Virus record (IMG/VR): IMGVR_UViG_3300017989_000350
Location: 1 to 28,807 of that record
DNA length: 28,807 nucleotides
Direction: 5' to 3' (one strand)
Source of the DNA: a virus
The translations under genes and the position numbers were made by a program. Position 1 is the stretch's first letter; each line of letters starts with the position of its first letter. Shown piece after piece: positions 1 to 7,052 of this stretch. The notes beneath the pieces are model-generated. The model made no database searches and was not told where the DNA came from. It saw nothing but the letters and a program-made list of their open reading frames with translations.

Positions 1-1954
1 CACCAAGAGCACTCCCGATCAAACCAGTAGGCCCACCCCCGAGCAACAGTGCCAAACCGCCCACAGCCGCAACACCACCCACCCCGAATTCACTCCAAAT
101 CTCCCCAAACACGTCCTTCATAGCATCAAAAATCTGACTCCCAATGCCACCCTCTTTTGTGAAAGCCTTGATGCCAGAAATAATCCCTGGTTTAATTTTC
201 GTCTCCCACCAAGTGGGCCACTCCTCACCTATCCAAGTAGCAAACGAAGCGTACGCATCCTTCATCGCTGGAAGAATCTTCTCATCCCAGGTCTTAACAA
301 TCGTATCCCATAGCGGCTTAAGGGTCTTCATGATCGCGTTGCGCTGCTTGTCATCCAGCATAAAGAAGCCGACAACACCCCCAGCCGCAATACCCAGAGG
401 ACCAAACATCCCCAGCGTCTCCATGAGCGGACCCAGCGCACCACCGATATCTTTGATCTTGTCAAAAACAAAATCAAACTTGATACCCATCTTGGCAGCT
501 TCCTTCGCGTTAAGACCAAGCTGCTCACCAAAAGCCAAGAAGACCCCGCGCGCGCCCATCTGATCGAATGTCGAAACAGCATGCATCAACGGACCCCACG
601 TCTCATCAGACCCGAGATTTCTCAGCTCCTTACCCACTTCGCGATAAGCCTGCATCTGCTTCTTGACAAGGCCCCTCACGTTGGTTCGAGCAATCCTCCG
701 TATCTGTAACTCAAACGACTCCTGGGCCAAATTGAACGCGTCCTGCAATGTCCGACCCGAACTGTACGCCGACTGCCCATACTTCTTCAGAGCCCCCTCA
801 CCCTTCACAGTCATCGCCGCCATCGCCGCGAGTGACTTTGTTCCCGTGTCAGTATTCGAGGCCAACCAACCGAGCCCTGCCGCACTCTGGCCCATGGATT
901 CATTCAATTTGGAAAGCGCGTACTGCACCTGTGGTGTCTTGTCGCCTCCCATCTTGACAAAGATTTCATTGATCTTGGATACACCCTTGACCACATCCCT
1001 AGATCCTGTGCCAATAATATCCTTTGCCTCCTCTGTGCTCACACCCAGCTGAGTCAAGAATTTGAACAACGGAGAGTCATCCAGGTTCTGGTCGCCCCCC
1101 ATCGCATACAATCTATCGACCAGGACAGCCTGCTCCGCAAACATCTTCGCAGTATCCTGACCAAGAGCTGTCGCCTGCTCCTCTGTCTCACCCATCTCAC
1201 GGAATGCACCCGCGAGCTTATAGGTGGACTCCATAAGGCTTTGAACTTCATCTGCCGAACGAGCCATTGTCGGAGGCAATTTCTCAAAGATCGCATCAAG
1301 CGCATCCAGCTGACCCTTGGCACCCTTGATCGCCGATGTTCCGATCTTCGCCGCCTTGCCAATCGCCATGATATTATCCGTCATGACTGCGGCCTGCTTG
1401 CCCGATGCCCCCCAACTCGCCACCATGTCGCCCATCATCCCAGCGTAGTCTTGCATCGTCACGCCCGTCGTCTGCGTAACCTTGACCCAGTCCTTCTCAG
1501 ACATCGCCATCGCATCGATCGCCGACTTCGCAGGTCCACCCGCATCATGAATTGCCTTGAAAGTCTCAGCAACAGCATCAGCACTTGTATTGAGCCCGAT
1601 CGCCATGCCGACGACCCTGCCAGTCATCTTCCGTGCCTCTTTCCCTGTCAAAGCCATCGATGAGAGAATCGGTTTCGCAGCCTGGGCATAACTCACGGCC
1701 ATGGACTCCAGACCAGTCGAGAGATTACCTGTCTCTCCCGTGAGCGTCCTCATATTGCTAGCCATTGACGCGATATTGAACTTTTTGGTATCGGGACCGA
1801 TCTTCTTCCACACTTTACCCAGAGAGGATCCCTTTTTGTCCTGGTCATCCAGCAGATTATTGATCTTATCGAGGTTCTTCGTGGCAGAAGTAGTTGCCGC
1901 CTTGAGACCAACATCCCTGGCACCAAAACCAAACGCTGCGCCCAGGAAATTCAT
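1..1954 (-). CDS. tail tape measure protein (3' end cut by window edge)
   Basis: The tape measure protein fixes tail length, fills the tail tube and is ejected during infection. The first 651 residues are visible and the frame is still open at base 2. I start at the ATG at 1954 (MNFLGAAFGFGARDVG), preceded by GAGG. The protein is long, helical and Ala/Gly/Lys-rich. Residues of about 100-300 resemble phage tape measure cores (repeated MA-G-A, KAIHDAGGPAKSAIDAMAMS). Two hydrophobic stretches with PLGIAAGGVVGFFML and AAVAGLALLLGGGPTG near the visible end are typical of the membrane-active part. It follows the tail chaperone with its frameshift extension, the standard order in tailed phages. A conserved hairpin lies between the two genes. 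Length and position make the call secure; the true C-terminus is unseen. Confidence 0.85.
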   Translation of the reverse strand, partial: MNFLGAAFGFGARDVGLKAATTSATKNLDKINNLLDDQDKKGSSLGKVWKKIGPDTKKFNIASMASNMRTLTGETGNLSTGLESMAVSYAQAAKPILSSMALTGKEARKMTGRVVGMAIGLNTSADAVAETFKAIHDAGGPAKSAIDAMAMSEKDWVKVTQTTGVTMQDYAGMMGDMVASWGASGKQAAVMTDNIMAIGKAAKIGTSAIKGAKGQLDALDAIFEKLPPTMARSADEVQSLMESTYKLAGAFREMGETEEQATALGQDTAKMFAEQAVLVDRLYAMGGDQNLDDSPLFKFLTQLGVSTEEAKDIIGTGSRDVVKGVSKINEIFVKMGGDKTPQVQYALSKLNESMGQSAAGLGWLASNTDTGTKSLAAMAAMTVKGEGALKKYGQSAYSSGRTLQDAFNLAQESFELQIRRIARTNVRGLVKKQMQAYREVGKELRNLGSDETWGPLMHAVSTFDQMGARGVFLAFGEQLGLNAKEAAKMGIKFDFVFDKIKDIGGALGPLMETLGMFGPLGIAAGGVVGFFMLDDKQRNAIMKTLKPLWDTIVKTWDEKILPAMKDAYASFATWIGEEWPTWWETKIKPGIISGIKAFTKEGGIGSQIFDAMKDVFGEIWSEFGVGGVAAVGGLALLLGGGPTGLIGSALG

Positions 1955-1966
1955 CTATCGCCTCGC

Positions 1967-1982
1967 GCGAACTGGAGTTCGC
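1967..1982. repeat. intercistronic palindrome, copy 1 (GCGAACT-2-AGTTCGC)
   Basis: A perfect inverted repeat with 7-bp arms and a 2-base centre. It overlaps the stop codon of the frameshifted chaperone extension by one base and lies 12 bases before the tape measure start. The same palindrome occurs between genes at 10367-10380, 20085-20100 and 28047-28060. No U-run follows, so it is not a classical terminator. It may be an RNA processing or translation-control hairpin, or a protein site. Confidence 0.6.
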
Positions 1983-2188
1983 TATCGACTCCTGCGATAT
2001 CGCTGGCGAGATGCAGCCTGCTTTGCCTTTTCAGCTTTACGTTGTTCCAGGTCTTGTTTTTTCTCGACAAACCGCTTCCTCCTACTCCACGGAAGAGCCA
2101 TTATACTGTCGTAGTCGCCGCCCTGTAACTCTTCGAGAAAAAAGACCTCGGATTCCAGGACATCTACGTGTCCGAGGGGAAGAAAAAA
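1982..2188 (-). CDS. -1 frame extension of the tail assembly chaperone (T part of a G-GT type pair)
   Basis: This frame has no good start codon at its beginning. It joins the upstream chaperone through a slippery heptamer T TTT TTC (2188-2182) in exactly the right phase. After a -1 slip, translation avoids the chaperone stop at 2166-2164 and continues for 66 residues (LPLGHVDVLESEVFFLEELQ, then ...MALPWSRRKRF and a basic Lys/Arg-rich tail) to a TAG at 1984-1982. The fusion would be about 357 residues. Programmed -1 frameshifting of a tail assembly chaperone just before the tape measure gene is a widespread phage rule (lambda G/GT). An internal ATG within the extension could instead start a separate 38-residue product. 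Confidence 0.6.
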   Translation of the reverse strand, partial: FFLPLGHVDVLESEVFFLEELQGGDYDSIMALPWSRRKRFVEKKQDLEQRKAEKAKQAASRQRYRRSR

Positions 2189-3054
2189 CCCGCTTGTCCA
2201 ACATCCATATCAGCTTTCCACTCATGCTGACACGCGGGACACTCGAACTCCACCTCAGTGTCTACAGAACCCTCGTATTCCTCAAAAAGCTTCCTGATCT
2301 CATTTCGCTCCCGAATGGAAAGCGACTTAAGCAGGTTCAGCGCTACTCTGTATCCCTTGCCCTCACGCACTACCTCCTGGCGAACAATACTCCCATCTTC
2401 ATCCACAGCATCAATAGCATCAACACGAGCCAACATCGCGAGGGTGAGAATGTCCTCCTTGCGCTTCGTTCGTTTCGTGAGCCACGTCTCATCTGCGGCA
2501 CTCATAATGTGCCACACGACTGTCTTCCCCGACTCCAACTCATCCTGGCGCGTCCGCACCATTTGATCTTTCATCTTTACAATATCGATAGTGGACAAGT
2601 TCAGCGTGAACCTACTCTGCTCCCTGCAATCACGGTACGGACACTCGATTTTTATGTCGTAATGATCACCCAGGGACGTCCGACGAATCGCAATCAATGC
2701 AGCCATACGATCAGAGGCTGTCATTTGCGTGACAGCATTGGCAATATCCCGCTTTTCCGTCAAATCACCAAAACGCTTAGTGCAATTGGCTATGATCTGA
2801 TTCAGCCGAGGAACGATAGCCCCTTTCCCCGCCAAAATATCCTCCTCATAACCTGTCATCTCTCCAACAACCAACGTGTCATGAAGACCACCCTCCTGAT
2901 CGATAAAACCACACGGAAGATCGATAGCAAGAACTCCAGGCCCCACATCCATATGGTGAGCCTTCGTAGCCTCGGTCTCTATCTTCGCGCCCTCTTCATC
3001 GACAGGAGCCAGCTCGTCGTCGCTTTTAACCTGTTCGATCTGCTTGCCCATCAT
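2164..3054 (-). CDS. tail assembly chaperone / T4-type baseplate-hub-like protein with zinc ribbons
   Basis: A 296-residue protein directly upstream of the tape measure gene. It has an acidic N-terminus (QVKSDDELAPVDEEGAKIE), a central region with an IVPRLNQIIANCTKRFGDL segment, and two Cys pairs: CPYRDC near residue 140 and CPAC near residue 278. The Cys pairs suggest a zinc-binding fold like the T4 baseplate/hub assembly family (PF12322-type) that often holds this position. The start has a GAGGTGA ribosome site 3-8 bases upstream; a second ATG follows at once. The gene overlaps the end of the small upstream gene by 29 bases. Near its 3' end is the slippery run used for the extension described at 1982-2188. 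The chaperone role is inferred from position plus the frameshift; the family name is less sure. Confidence 0.6.
   Translation of the reverse strand: MMGKQIEQVKSDDELAPVDEEGAKIETEATKAHHMDVGPGVLAIDLPCGFIDQEGGLHDTLVVGEMTGYEEDILAGKGAIVPRLNQIIANCTKRFGDLTEKRDIANAVTQMTASDRMAALIAIRRTSLGDHYDIKIECPYRDCREQSRFTLNLSTIDIVKMKDQMVRTRQDELESGKTVVWHIMSAADETWLTKRTKRKEDILTLAMLARVDAIDAVDEDGSIVRQEVVREGKGYRVALNLLKSLSIRERNEIRKLFEEYEGSVDTEVEFECPACQHEWKADMDVGQAGFFFPSDT
2182..2188 (-). promoter_or_regulatory. slippery heptamer T TTT TTC for -1 frameshifting
   Basis: In the chaperone frame the codons are GGT TTT TTC TTC, giving the canonical X XXY YYZ arrangement. It lies five codons before the stop. The shifted frame stays open for 66 codons and ends just before the tape measure gene. 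Confidence 0.6.
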
Positions 3055-3226
3055 TCACCTCTTCCACTTCTTTTGCACGGAGGATTTTCATCTCCTCTCG
3101 GCGCACTTTGGCATTCCAACCAACCATCAACATACGTAAAACGTCGCTCATTGAACGACCCTTCTTTTTGCAATTCCGCTGAAAAGCTTTGTACTCGTCC
3201 ATAATAATATCGAAGTTCACCCTCAT
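3026..3226 (-). CDS. ribbon-helix-helix (Arc/MetJ/ParG-like) DNA-binding protein
   Basis: A 66-residue protein with the full ribbon-helix-helix pattern. It has one strand (RVNFDII, residues 2-8), helix A (MDEYKAFQRNCKKKG) and the turn plus helix B (SMSDVLRMLMVGWNAKV), followed by a charged tail. Such proteins dimerise through the strand and bind short palindromes or iterated 7-11 bp sites as repressors or partition proteins. The start at 3226 keeps the essential strand, although no Shine-Dalgarno is visible. A -10-like TAGAAT (3240-3235) would place the transcript start almost at the ATG, suggesting a leaderless message. A palindrome overlapping this -10 suggests autorepression. The gene overlaps the chaperone start by 29 bases, so the two are probably co-transcribed. 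Confidence 0.6.
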   Translation of the reverse strand: MRVNFDIIMDEYKAFQRNCKKKGRSMSDVLRMLMVGWNAKVRREEMKILRAKEVEEVNDGQADRTG

Positions 3227-3263
3227 TTGAGTAAATTCTACTCAAAAAAATAACCCAACACAA
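3226..3263 (-). promoter_or_regulatory. putative promoter with overlapping palindromic operator
   Basis: The inverted repeat has 8-bp arms TTTGAGTA (3226-3233) and TACTCAAA (3239-3246) separated by 5 bases. A minus-strand -10 TAGAAT (3240-3235) sits in its middle, 17 bases from a weak -35 TTGTGT (3263-3258). The arrangement fits an operator bound by the ribbon-helix-helix protein whose gene starts here. The -35 is poor, so the promoter call is tentative. Confidence 0.4.
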
Positions 3264-3313
3264 CAAAAAAATGGCGGCAGAGAAAATCCACAGAAGATTG
3301 GATTCTGCCGCCA
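3264..3313 (-). terminator. intrinsic terminator for minus-strand transcription
   Basis: The outer stem TGGCGGCAG (3272-3280) pairs with CTGCCGCCA (3305-3313). After a 4-base bulge the inner stem AATCCA (3285-3290) pairs with TGGATT (3299-3304) around an 8-base loop. On the minus strand the hairpin is followed by seven Ts (3270-3264). It would stop RNA coming leftward across the plus-strand island, separating late transcription from the right from the chaperone/tape measure unit. Confidence 0.6.
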
Positions 3314-3384
3314 ATAAAACCCACATCCTTCCCCAGGGAGGATCTCTATCCTACCACCTTTTTACAAAAAAAGCCGCGAACAAG

Positions 3385-3413
3385 TTGACAAACGCTCCCA
3401 AAGCCTTTAACAC
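3385..3413 (+). promoter_or_regulatory. sigma70-like promoter of the plus-strand island
   Basis: A perfect -35 TTGACA (3385-3390) is followed after 16-17 bases by TTAACA/TAACAC as a weak -10. The first 11 bases (TTGACAAACGC) are identical to those of the promoter at 6979. It precedes the small acidic gene at 3464 and the Nop/IS110-like gene. Confidence 0.45.
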
Positions 3414-3463
3414 TCACAGCAGGCAGCAATGATACGCGGGGCGATCCCGCGAAGGAGGAAGAG

Positions 3464-3640
3464 ATGGAACCACAAATACAAACCTTTCCTCACGATCCAC
3501 AAAATGTGTATGAGGAGCCCTATCTGTCTGATCCCGAGATCGCAGAAATTCTCGCCACAGAAAGCGAAGATGATACAGAGGGAGAGCCCTGGATCTCTGA
3601 GCCTGGCTGTATATTCGATCCGCTGTGCGAGGCCGAATAA
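3464..3640 (+). CDS. small acidic protein of unknown function
   Basis: A 58-residue protein starting MEPQIQTFPHDPQ. It has a perfect Shine-Dalgarno AAGGAGG (3452-3458) about 5 bases before the ATG. It is very acidic (ATESEDDTEGEPW) with two cysteines near the C-terminus (GCIFDPLCEAE). No family is recognised. It is the first gene after the island promoter and lies 46 bases before the Tas-like gene, so it is probably co-transcribed with it. Small acidic phage proteins are often inhibitors or nucleic-acid mimics, but nothing here shows that. Confidence 0.6.
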   Translation: MEPQIQTFPHDPQNVYEEPYLSDPEIAEILATESEDDTEGEPWISEPGCIFDPLCEAE

Positions 3641-3686
3641 CAAAGAAACCCCAAGATGCCGATCGTGATGATCGGAGGAGGAAAAC

Positions 3687-4865
3687 ATGGCTGACAAAAA
3701 AAAGAAACAGCCCAAGAAAAAGAAACTCAGTTCGAAGACTTCCGACGCACGGAGTCTGTTCACAAGCGCCGATCCCATCTACCGATTGTCCAAGGACATG
3801 AAAGAAGCTGCCAAGCTGATGGGGCTCCTCGAAGCGCGGTACTTGGTAGATACCTACTATGCGTACCAGCAGGTGAGGATCCGCGCGGCACACCAGGTCG
3901 ATCGGTGCGAGGAAGTCCAGGAACCAACCGCTCTCCTGCGGTGGACACACGGAAACTTCGACAGGATCGAGACCGATGTCAAAAGCTCCCTGCGAACCTT
4001 CGCAGCTGAATATGCCGTCGGCGAATGGCTCCAGAGCATCTGCGGAATCGCCGATGTCCTGTCCGCTGCATTCCTCACCACGTTCGACATCCGCGAACGT
4101 TTCCTCACCGCCTGCTACTGCACAGACAAGGACCAGGATCGGAAGCACGGCAAGGGCAACAGGATGATGCGACCGATCGGCGGATCGCAGAAGGATGGTA
4201 TCCTGCGATTCCGATGCACTGGACGACGCGGCAAAGGCGAGAAGGAGGATCCCGACGGCACGCCGCCCGAGCAGCTGAAGGACAAGAGCTGCAAGGTCAT
4301 CCACGAGGTGAAGGTTCGGGATCTCAGAGCGGGCCAAGGCGTCCTGGTCCGACCGAGCACCGCTGGTCACTGGTGGAACTACGCTGGCCTCAACCCCGAC
4401 ATCAGCTGGAAGAAGAAGGAGATGCGCCCCTGGAACGCCAGGGCGAAAGTTCTCTGCTTCAAGGCAGGTAGCTCCTTCATCATGACCCAGAACAGGGATG
4501 CGGACTTCTACGGCCACCTTTTCGCCGAACGGAAGCAGCGCGAAGTGAAGCGAAACGAGGCTGGACTGTTCGCCAAAGCCGCAGAAGAGCAGGCCAAGGT
4601 TGTAGGGGAGAAGACGGTCGCGTACAAGCACTACAGCAAGGGCAAGCTGCCGCCTCTCCATCTCACCGCTCGCGCGCGCAGGTACGCGGTGAAGATCTTC
4701 CTCAGCCACTTCCACGATGTGGCCTACCGAGACTACTACGGCGAGCCTCCCCCTGTCCCCTTCGCCTTCACAAAGCACTGCGATGGAGATCACACCCACT
4801 ACATCGAGCCTCCCTACATCAACTCCAACGGCAAGAGCCTGCGGCAGCTGTACGGCGAGGTATAG
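3687..4865 (+). CDS. Nop/IS110-like RNA-binding protein, probable TIGR-associated Tas (nuclease-less, TasA-like)
   Basis: A 392-residue protein with a Lys-rich N-terminus (residues 2-13). A helical segment follows, LEARYLVDTYYAYQQVRIRA (48-67). Then come a helix-hairpin-helix-like SICGIADVLSAAFL (117-130), a ~90-residue insert (136-226) rich in Lys, Arg, Gly and Cys, and HWWNYAGLNPDISWKKK (228-244) with RPWNARAKVLCFKAGSSF. The C-terminus has LPPLHLTARARRYAVKIFLS (321-340). The SI-GI...A-LL and GH-W-YAGL-P blocks are the hallmark of the C-terminal half of IS110 transposases and of the related Nop domain of Tas proteins. The IS110 DEDD nuclease domain, HNH and RuvC motifs are not visible. GGAGGAGG precedes the ATG. 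A repeat array begins 28 bases after the stop. I infer that the protein binds processed array RNAs; activity is unproven. Confidence 0.75.
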   Translation: MADKKKKQPKKKKLSSKTSDARSLFTSADPIYRLSKDMKEAAKLMGLLEARYLVDTYYAYQQVRIRAAHQVDRCEEVQEPTALLRWTHGNFDRIETDVKSSLRTFAAEYAVGEWLQSICGIADVLSAAFLTTFDIRERFLTACYCTDKDQDRKHGKGNRMMRPIGGSQKDGILRFRCTGRRGKGEKEDPDGTPPEQLKDKSCKVIHEVKVRDLRAGQGVLVRPSTAGHWWNYAGLNPDISWKKKEMRPWNARAKVLCFKAGSSFIMTQNRDADFYGHLFAERKQREVKRNEAGLFAKAAEEQAKVVGEKTVAYKHYSKGKLPPLHLTARARRYAVKIFLSHFHDVAYRDYYGEPPPVPFAFTKHCDGDHTHYIEPPYINSNGKSLRQLYGEV

Positions 4866-4892
4866 TCAGCACCCAGATCTTTGACAATAGAA

Positions 4893-6919
4893 TAGTACAG
4901 CCATTAGGTGTGAAAGAAACATATGAGTGGAGCGCAGGCAGGGTAGTTGAAAGAAACACTGTCGAAGATCGCAGACACGCCCATAGAAAGAAGCAAGTTC
5001 AAGGATCGCAGATATCATTGGCAAAAGAAACATGGAAGCTGATCGCAGACATGAGGATGAAATGAAACATCGTTTTCGAACGCAGACACATGGAGCGAAA
5101 GAAACACTGGACCTGATCGCAGGCAAAAGGGTGTAGAGAATCACCAGAGTAGAACGCAGACACGGTCGGCGAAAGAAACATAACACCTGATCGCAGACAT
5201 TCCAACAAAAAGAAACATCTTCCAAGAATGCAGACATCTCGTAGAAAAGAACCAAGGGATGGAATCGCAGGCAAAGGACAGGAAAGAAATACTGTATTGG
5301 ATCGCAACCAAATCCTATGAAAGAAACACACGGTAGGGAATGCAGACATTGAACAGAAGAGAAACATCAAGCCAGATCGCAGGCACAACAGCGAACAGAA
5401 ACAAAGCATCCGATCGCAACCAGACCTTCGGAATGAATCATCATAACCGAATGAAGACACACCATCGGAAAGAAACACGATCAATGATCGCAACCAGGGA
5501 GACGGAAAGAAACATCAAATCCGAATGCAACCCTAATCCATGATAAGCCATCGATATAGAAAGAAACATGAAGAACGAGCGAATCCATCCTGTGGAAAAG
5601 AAACATGAGCATAGAGAGCAACCAGACCCTCGGAATGAAGCATACGGAACGAATGAAAACATCCAAATCGACAGAAACAGAGAATGGAATGCAGCCATCT
5701 TAGGAAAAAGAACCACCTAGACGGAACGTAGCCATCATGACGGAAAGAAGTGAGAGGCAGAAACGCAAGCAGAACTCTAGAAAGAATCACTGGGGTGAAT
5801 CGCAACCAAAGCGTAGAAAAGAATCAAATTCGAGGAATGTAGCCAGACGCCGCAAAAGAAACAAGTTCAGGGATCGCAGTCAAGGTTGACGAAAGAAACA
5901 TACTATTTGAGCGCAACCATGATGTTAGACAGAAACACAATAAGAAAATGCAGACATAGTGAAGGATAGAGACATGTGAAGTAATCGCAATCAAACGAAC
6001 CGAAGAAAACATGACAGTAGAATGCAGACAAGCAGTTCGAAAGAAGTACGCCAGTTGATCGCAGACACGAATAGCGAAAGAAACAACAGGCAAAATCGCA
6101 AACACCTGGCCCGAAAGAAACATGAAGGAAGAATGTAGACACTTTGGTGAAAAGAAACAAACTGAGCAATCGCAGACAAAGCAAGTAAAAGAAACAGTCT
6201 GAAAGATCGTAGCCCGCACTGATGAAAGAAACATACGATTTGAACGCGGCCATAAGGAGAGAAAGAAACATATCCGAAGAGCGCAGCCAAGGAATTAGAA
6301 AGAAACAGGCTTGTGGAACGTAGCCATATAAGAAAAGAGAAACATGTTATCGGATCGCAGACATTCAGAATAAAAGAAACATTGAGTGGAATCGTAGACA
6401 CAACGGCAGAGAGAAACACATGACCGAAGCGTAATCACGTTCAGGGCAAGAAACATAAGCACAGAATGTAGCCATTGAGGGTAAAGGAAGCAGCTTCAAC
6501 GAACGTAGACAATTCGTAGGAAAGAAACATAGAATAGGATCGCAATCACGCAACCGGAAAGAAACACTAGAGAGGCGTGTAGCCAAGAGTCCAAAAAGAA
6601 ACAGGTATGAAGAACGCAGCCATGAAATTGGAAAGAAACAGGTTTTCGGAGCGCAGCCATGTTGTCAGATAGAAACAACTTAGGTGATCGTAGGCAATGA
6701 AACGAAAAGAAACAGAGCACTCGATCGAAATCATGCCGTCGAAAAGAATCATGGATTGGGAATGCAACCACAGCCCATGAAAGAAACAACTCAGCTGAAT
6801 GTAGCCACAAAAGGTGAAAGAATTACATAAGCAGAGCGTAACCAAGGTAATCGATAAGAAACAGAAGAATGGAATGCAGCCCAAAAAGGTAAAAGAATCA
6901 AATGAGCAGAGCGCATTCA
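4893..6919 (+). repeat. TIGR-like tandem interspaced guide RNA array (54 units of 37 bp)
   Basis: Two short conserved boxes alternate: A = RAAAGAAACA (10 bp) and B = GAWYGCARMCA (11 bp). Each is followed by 8 variable bases, so the period is 10+8+11+8 = 37 bp. A boxes start at 4912, 4949, 4986, 5023, 5060, 5097 and so on. From 5559 to 6891 there are exactly 36 periods without a length change. I count 54 A boxes and about 108 spacers that all look different. The array opens with a degenerate B at 4893 and closes with a B at 6909, suggesting B is the edge repeat and A the loop repeat. The drifted but length-locked boxes, non-coding period and neighbouring Nop/IS110-like gene fit a TIGR array whose RNA is cut into two-spacer guides of about one unit. 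A weak TTGACA at 4881 may assist transcription; otherwise it is read from the tas promoter. Strand is assumed from the gene. Confidence 0.8.
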
Positions 6920-6978
6920 CCCTTAAGAGCCCGTTATCCTTGTGGTTTTCGCAATTGTTCTTTTCTCGCCGTATACCG

Positions 6979-7007
6979 TTGACAAACGCCTCCACAGTCC
7001 TTATTAA
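6979..7007 (+). promoter_or_regulatory. strong sigma70-like promoter
   Basis: A perfect -35 TTGACA (6979-6984), a 17-base spacer and a -10 TATTAA (7002-7007). It sits just after the array and drives the small-gene operon to 8685. The predicted start of transcription near 7014 supports the downstream ATG at 7053. Bases 6920-6978 hold no gene or clear terminator. Confidence 0.7.
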
Positions 7008-7052
7008 TAGAGATGCAAGATGCTGGGCAAGATGCCCAAGAAGGAGAACGCG

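Noticed and set aside
2011-3204. Plus-strand 397-codon open frame over the chaperone gene
   Set aside because: It lies opposite the chaperone, which has zinc motifs, a ribosome site and a sensible neighbour order. The plus frame has a composition unlike a protein and no start signal.
3687-4865. Active IS110-type transposase
   Set aside because: The N-terminal DEDD nuclease domain is missing, a long insert splits the conserved part, and there are no element ends. The neighbouring array fits a Tas-type role better.
4881-4909. TTGACA just before the array as a dedicated promoter
   Set aside because: The -35 is perfect but no acceptable -10 lies 16-18 bases downstream, so I note it only as a possibility.
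4866-6919. Long open frames on the minus strand across the array (for example 4999-5493, 5991-6419)
   Set aside because: Both boxes lack stop codons in all three minus frames. The 37-bp period makes every frame repeat the same ~37-residue pattern (MFLS, CLRS, VSF), and stops still interrupt them. No ribosome sites or codon bias are seen; the openness is a by-product of the repeat.
4893-6919. CRISPR array
   Set aside because: The conserved boxes are only 10-11 bp and degenerate, spacers are 8 bp, two different boxes alternate, and no cas genes are present.
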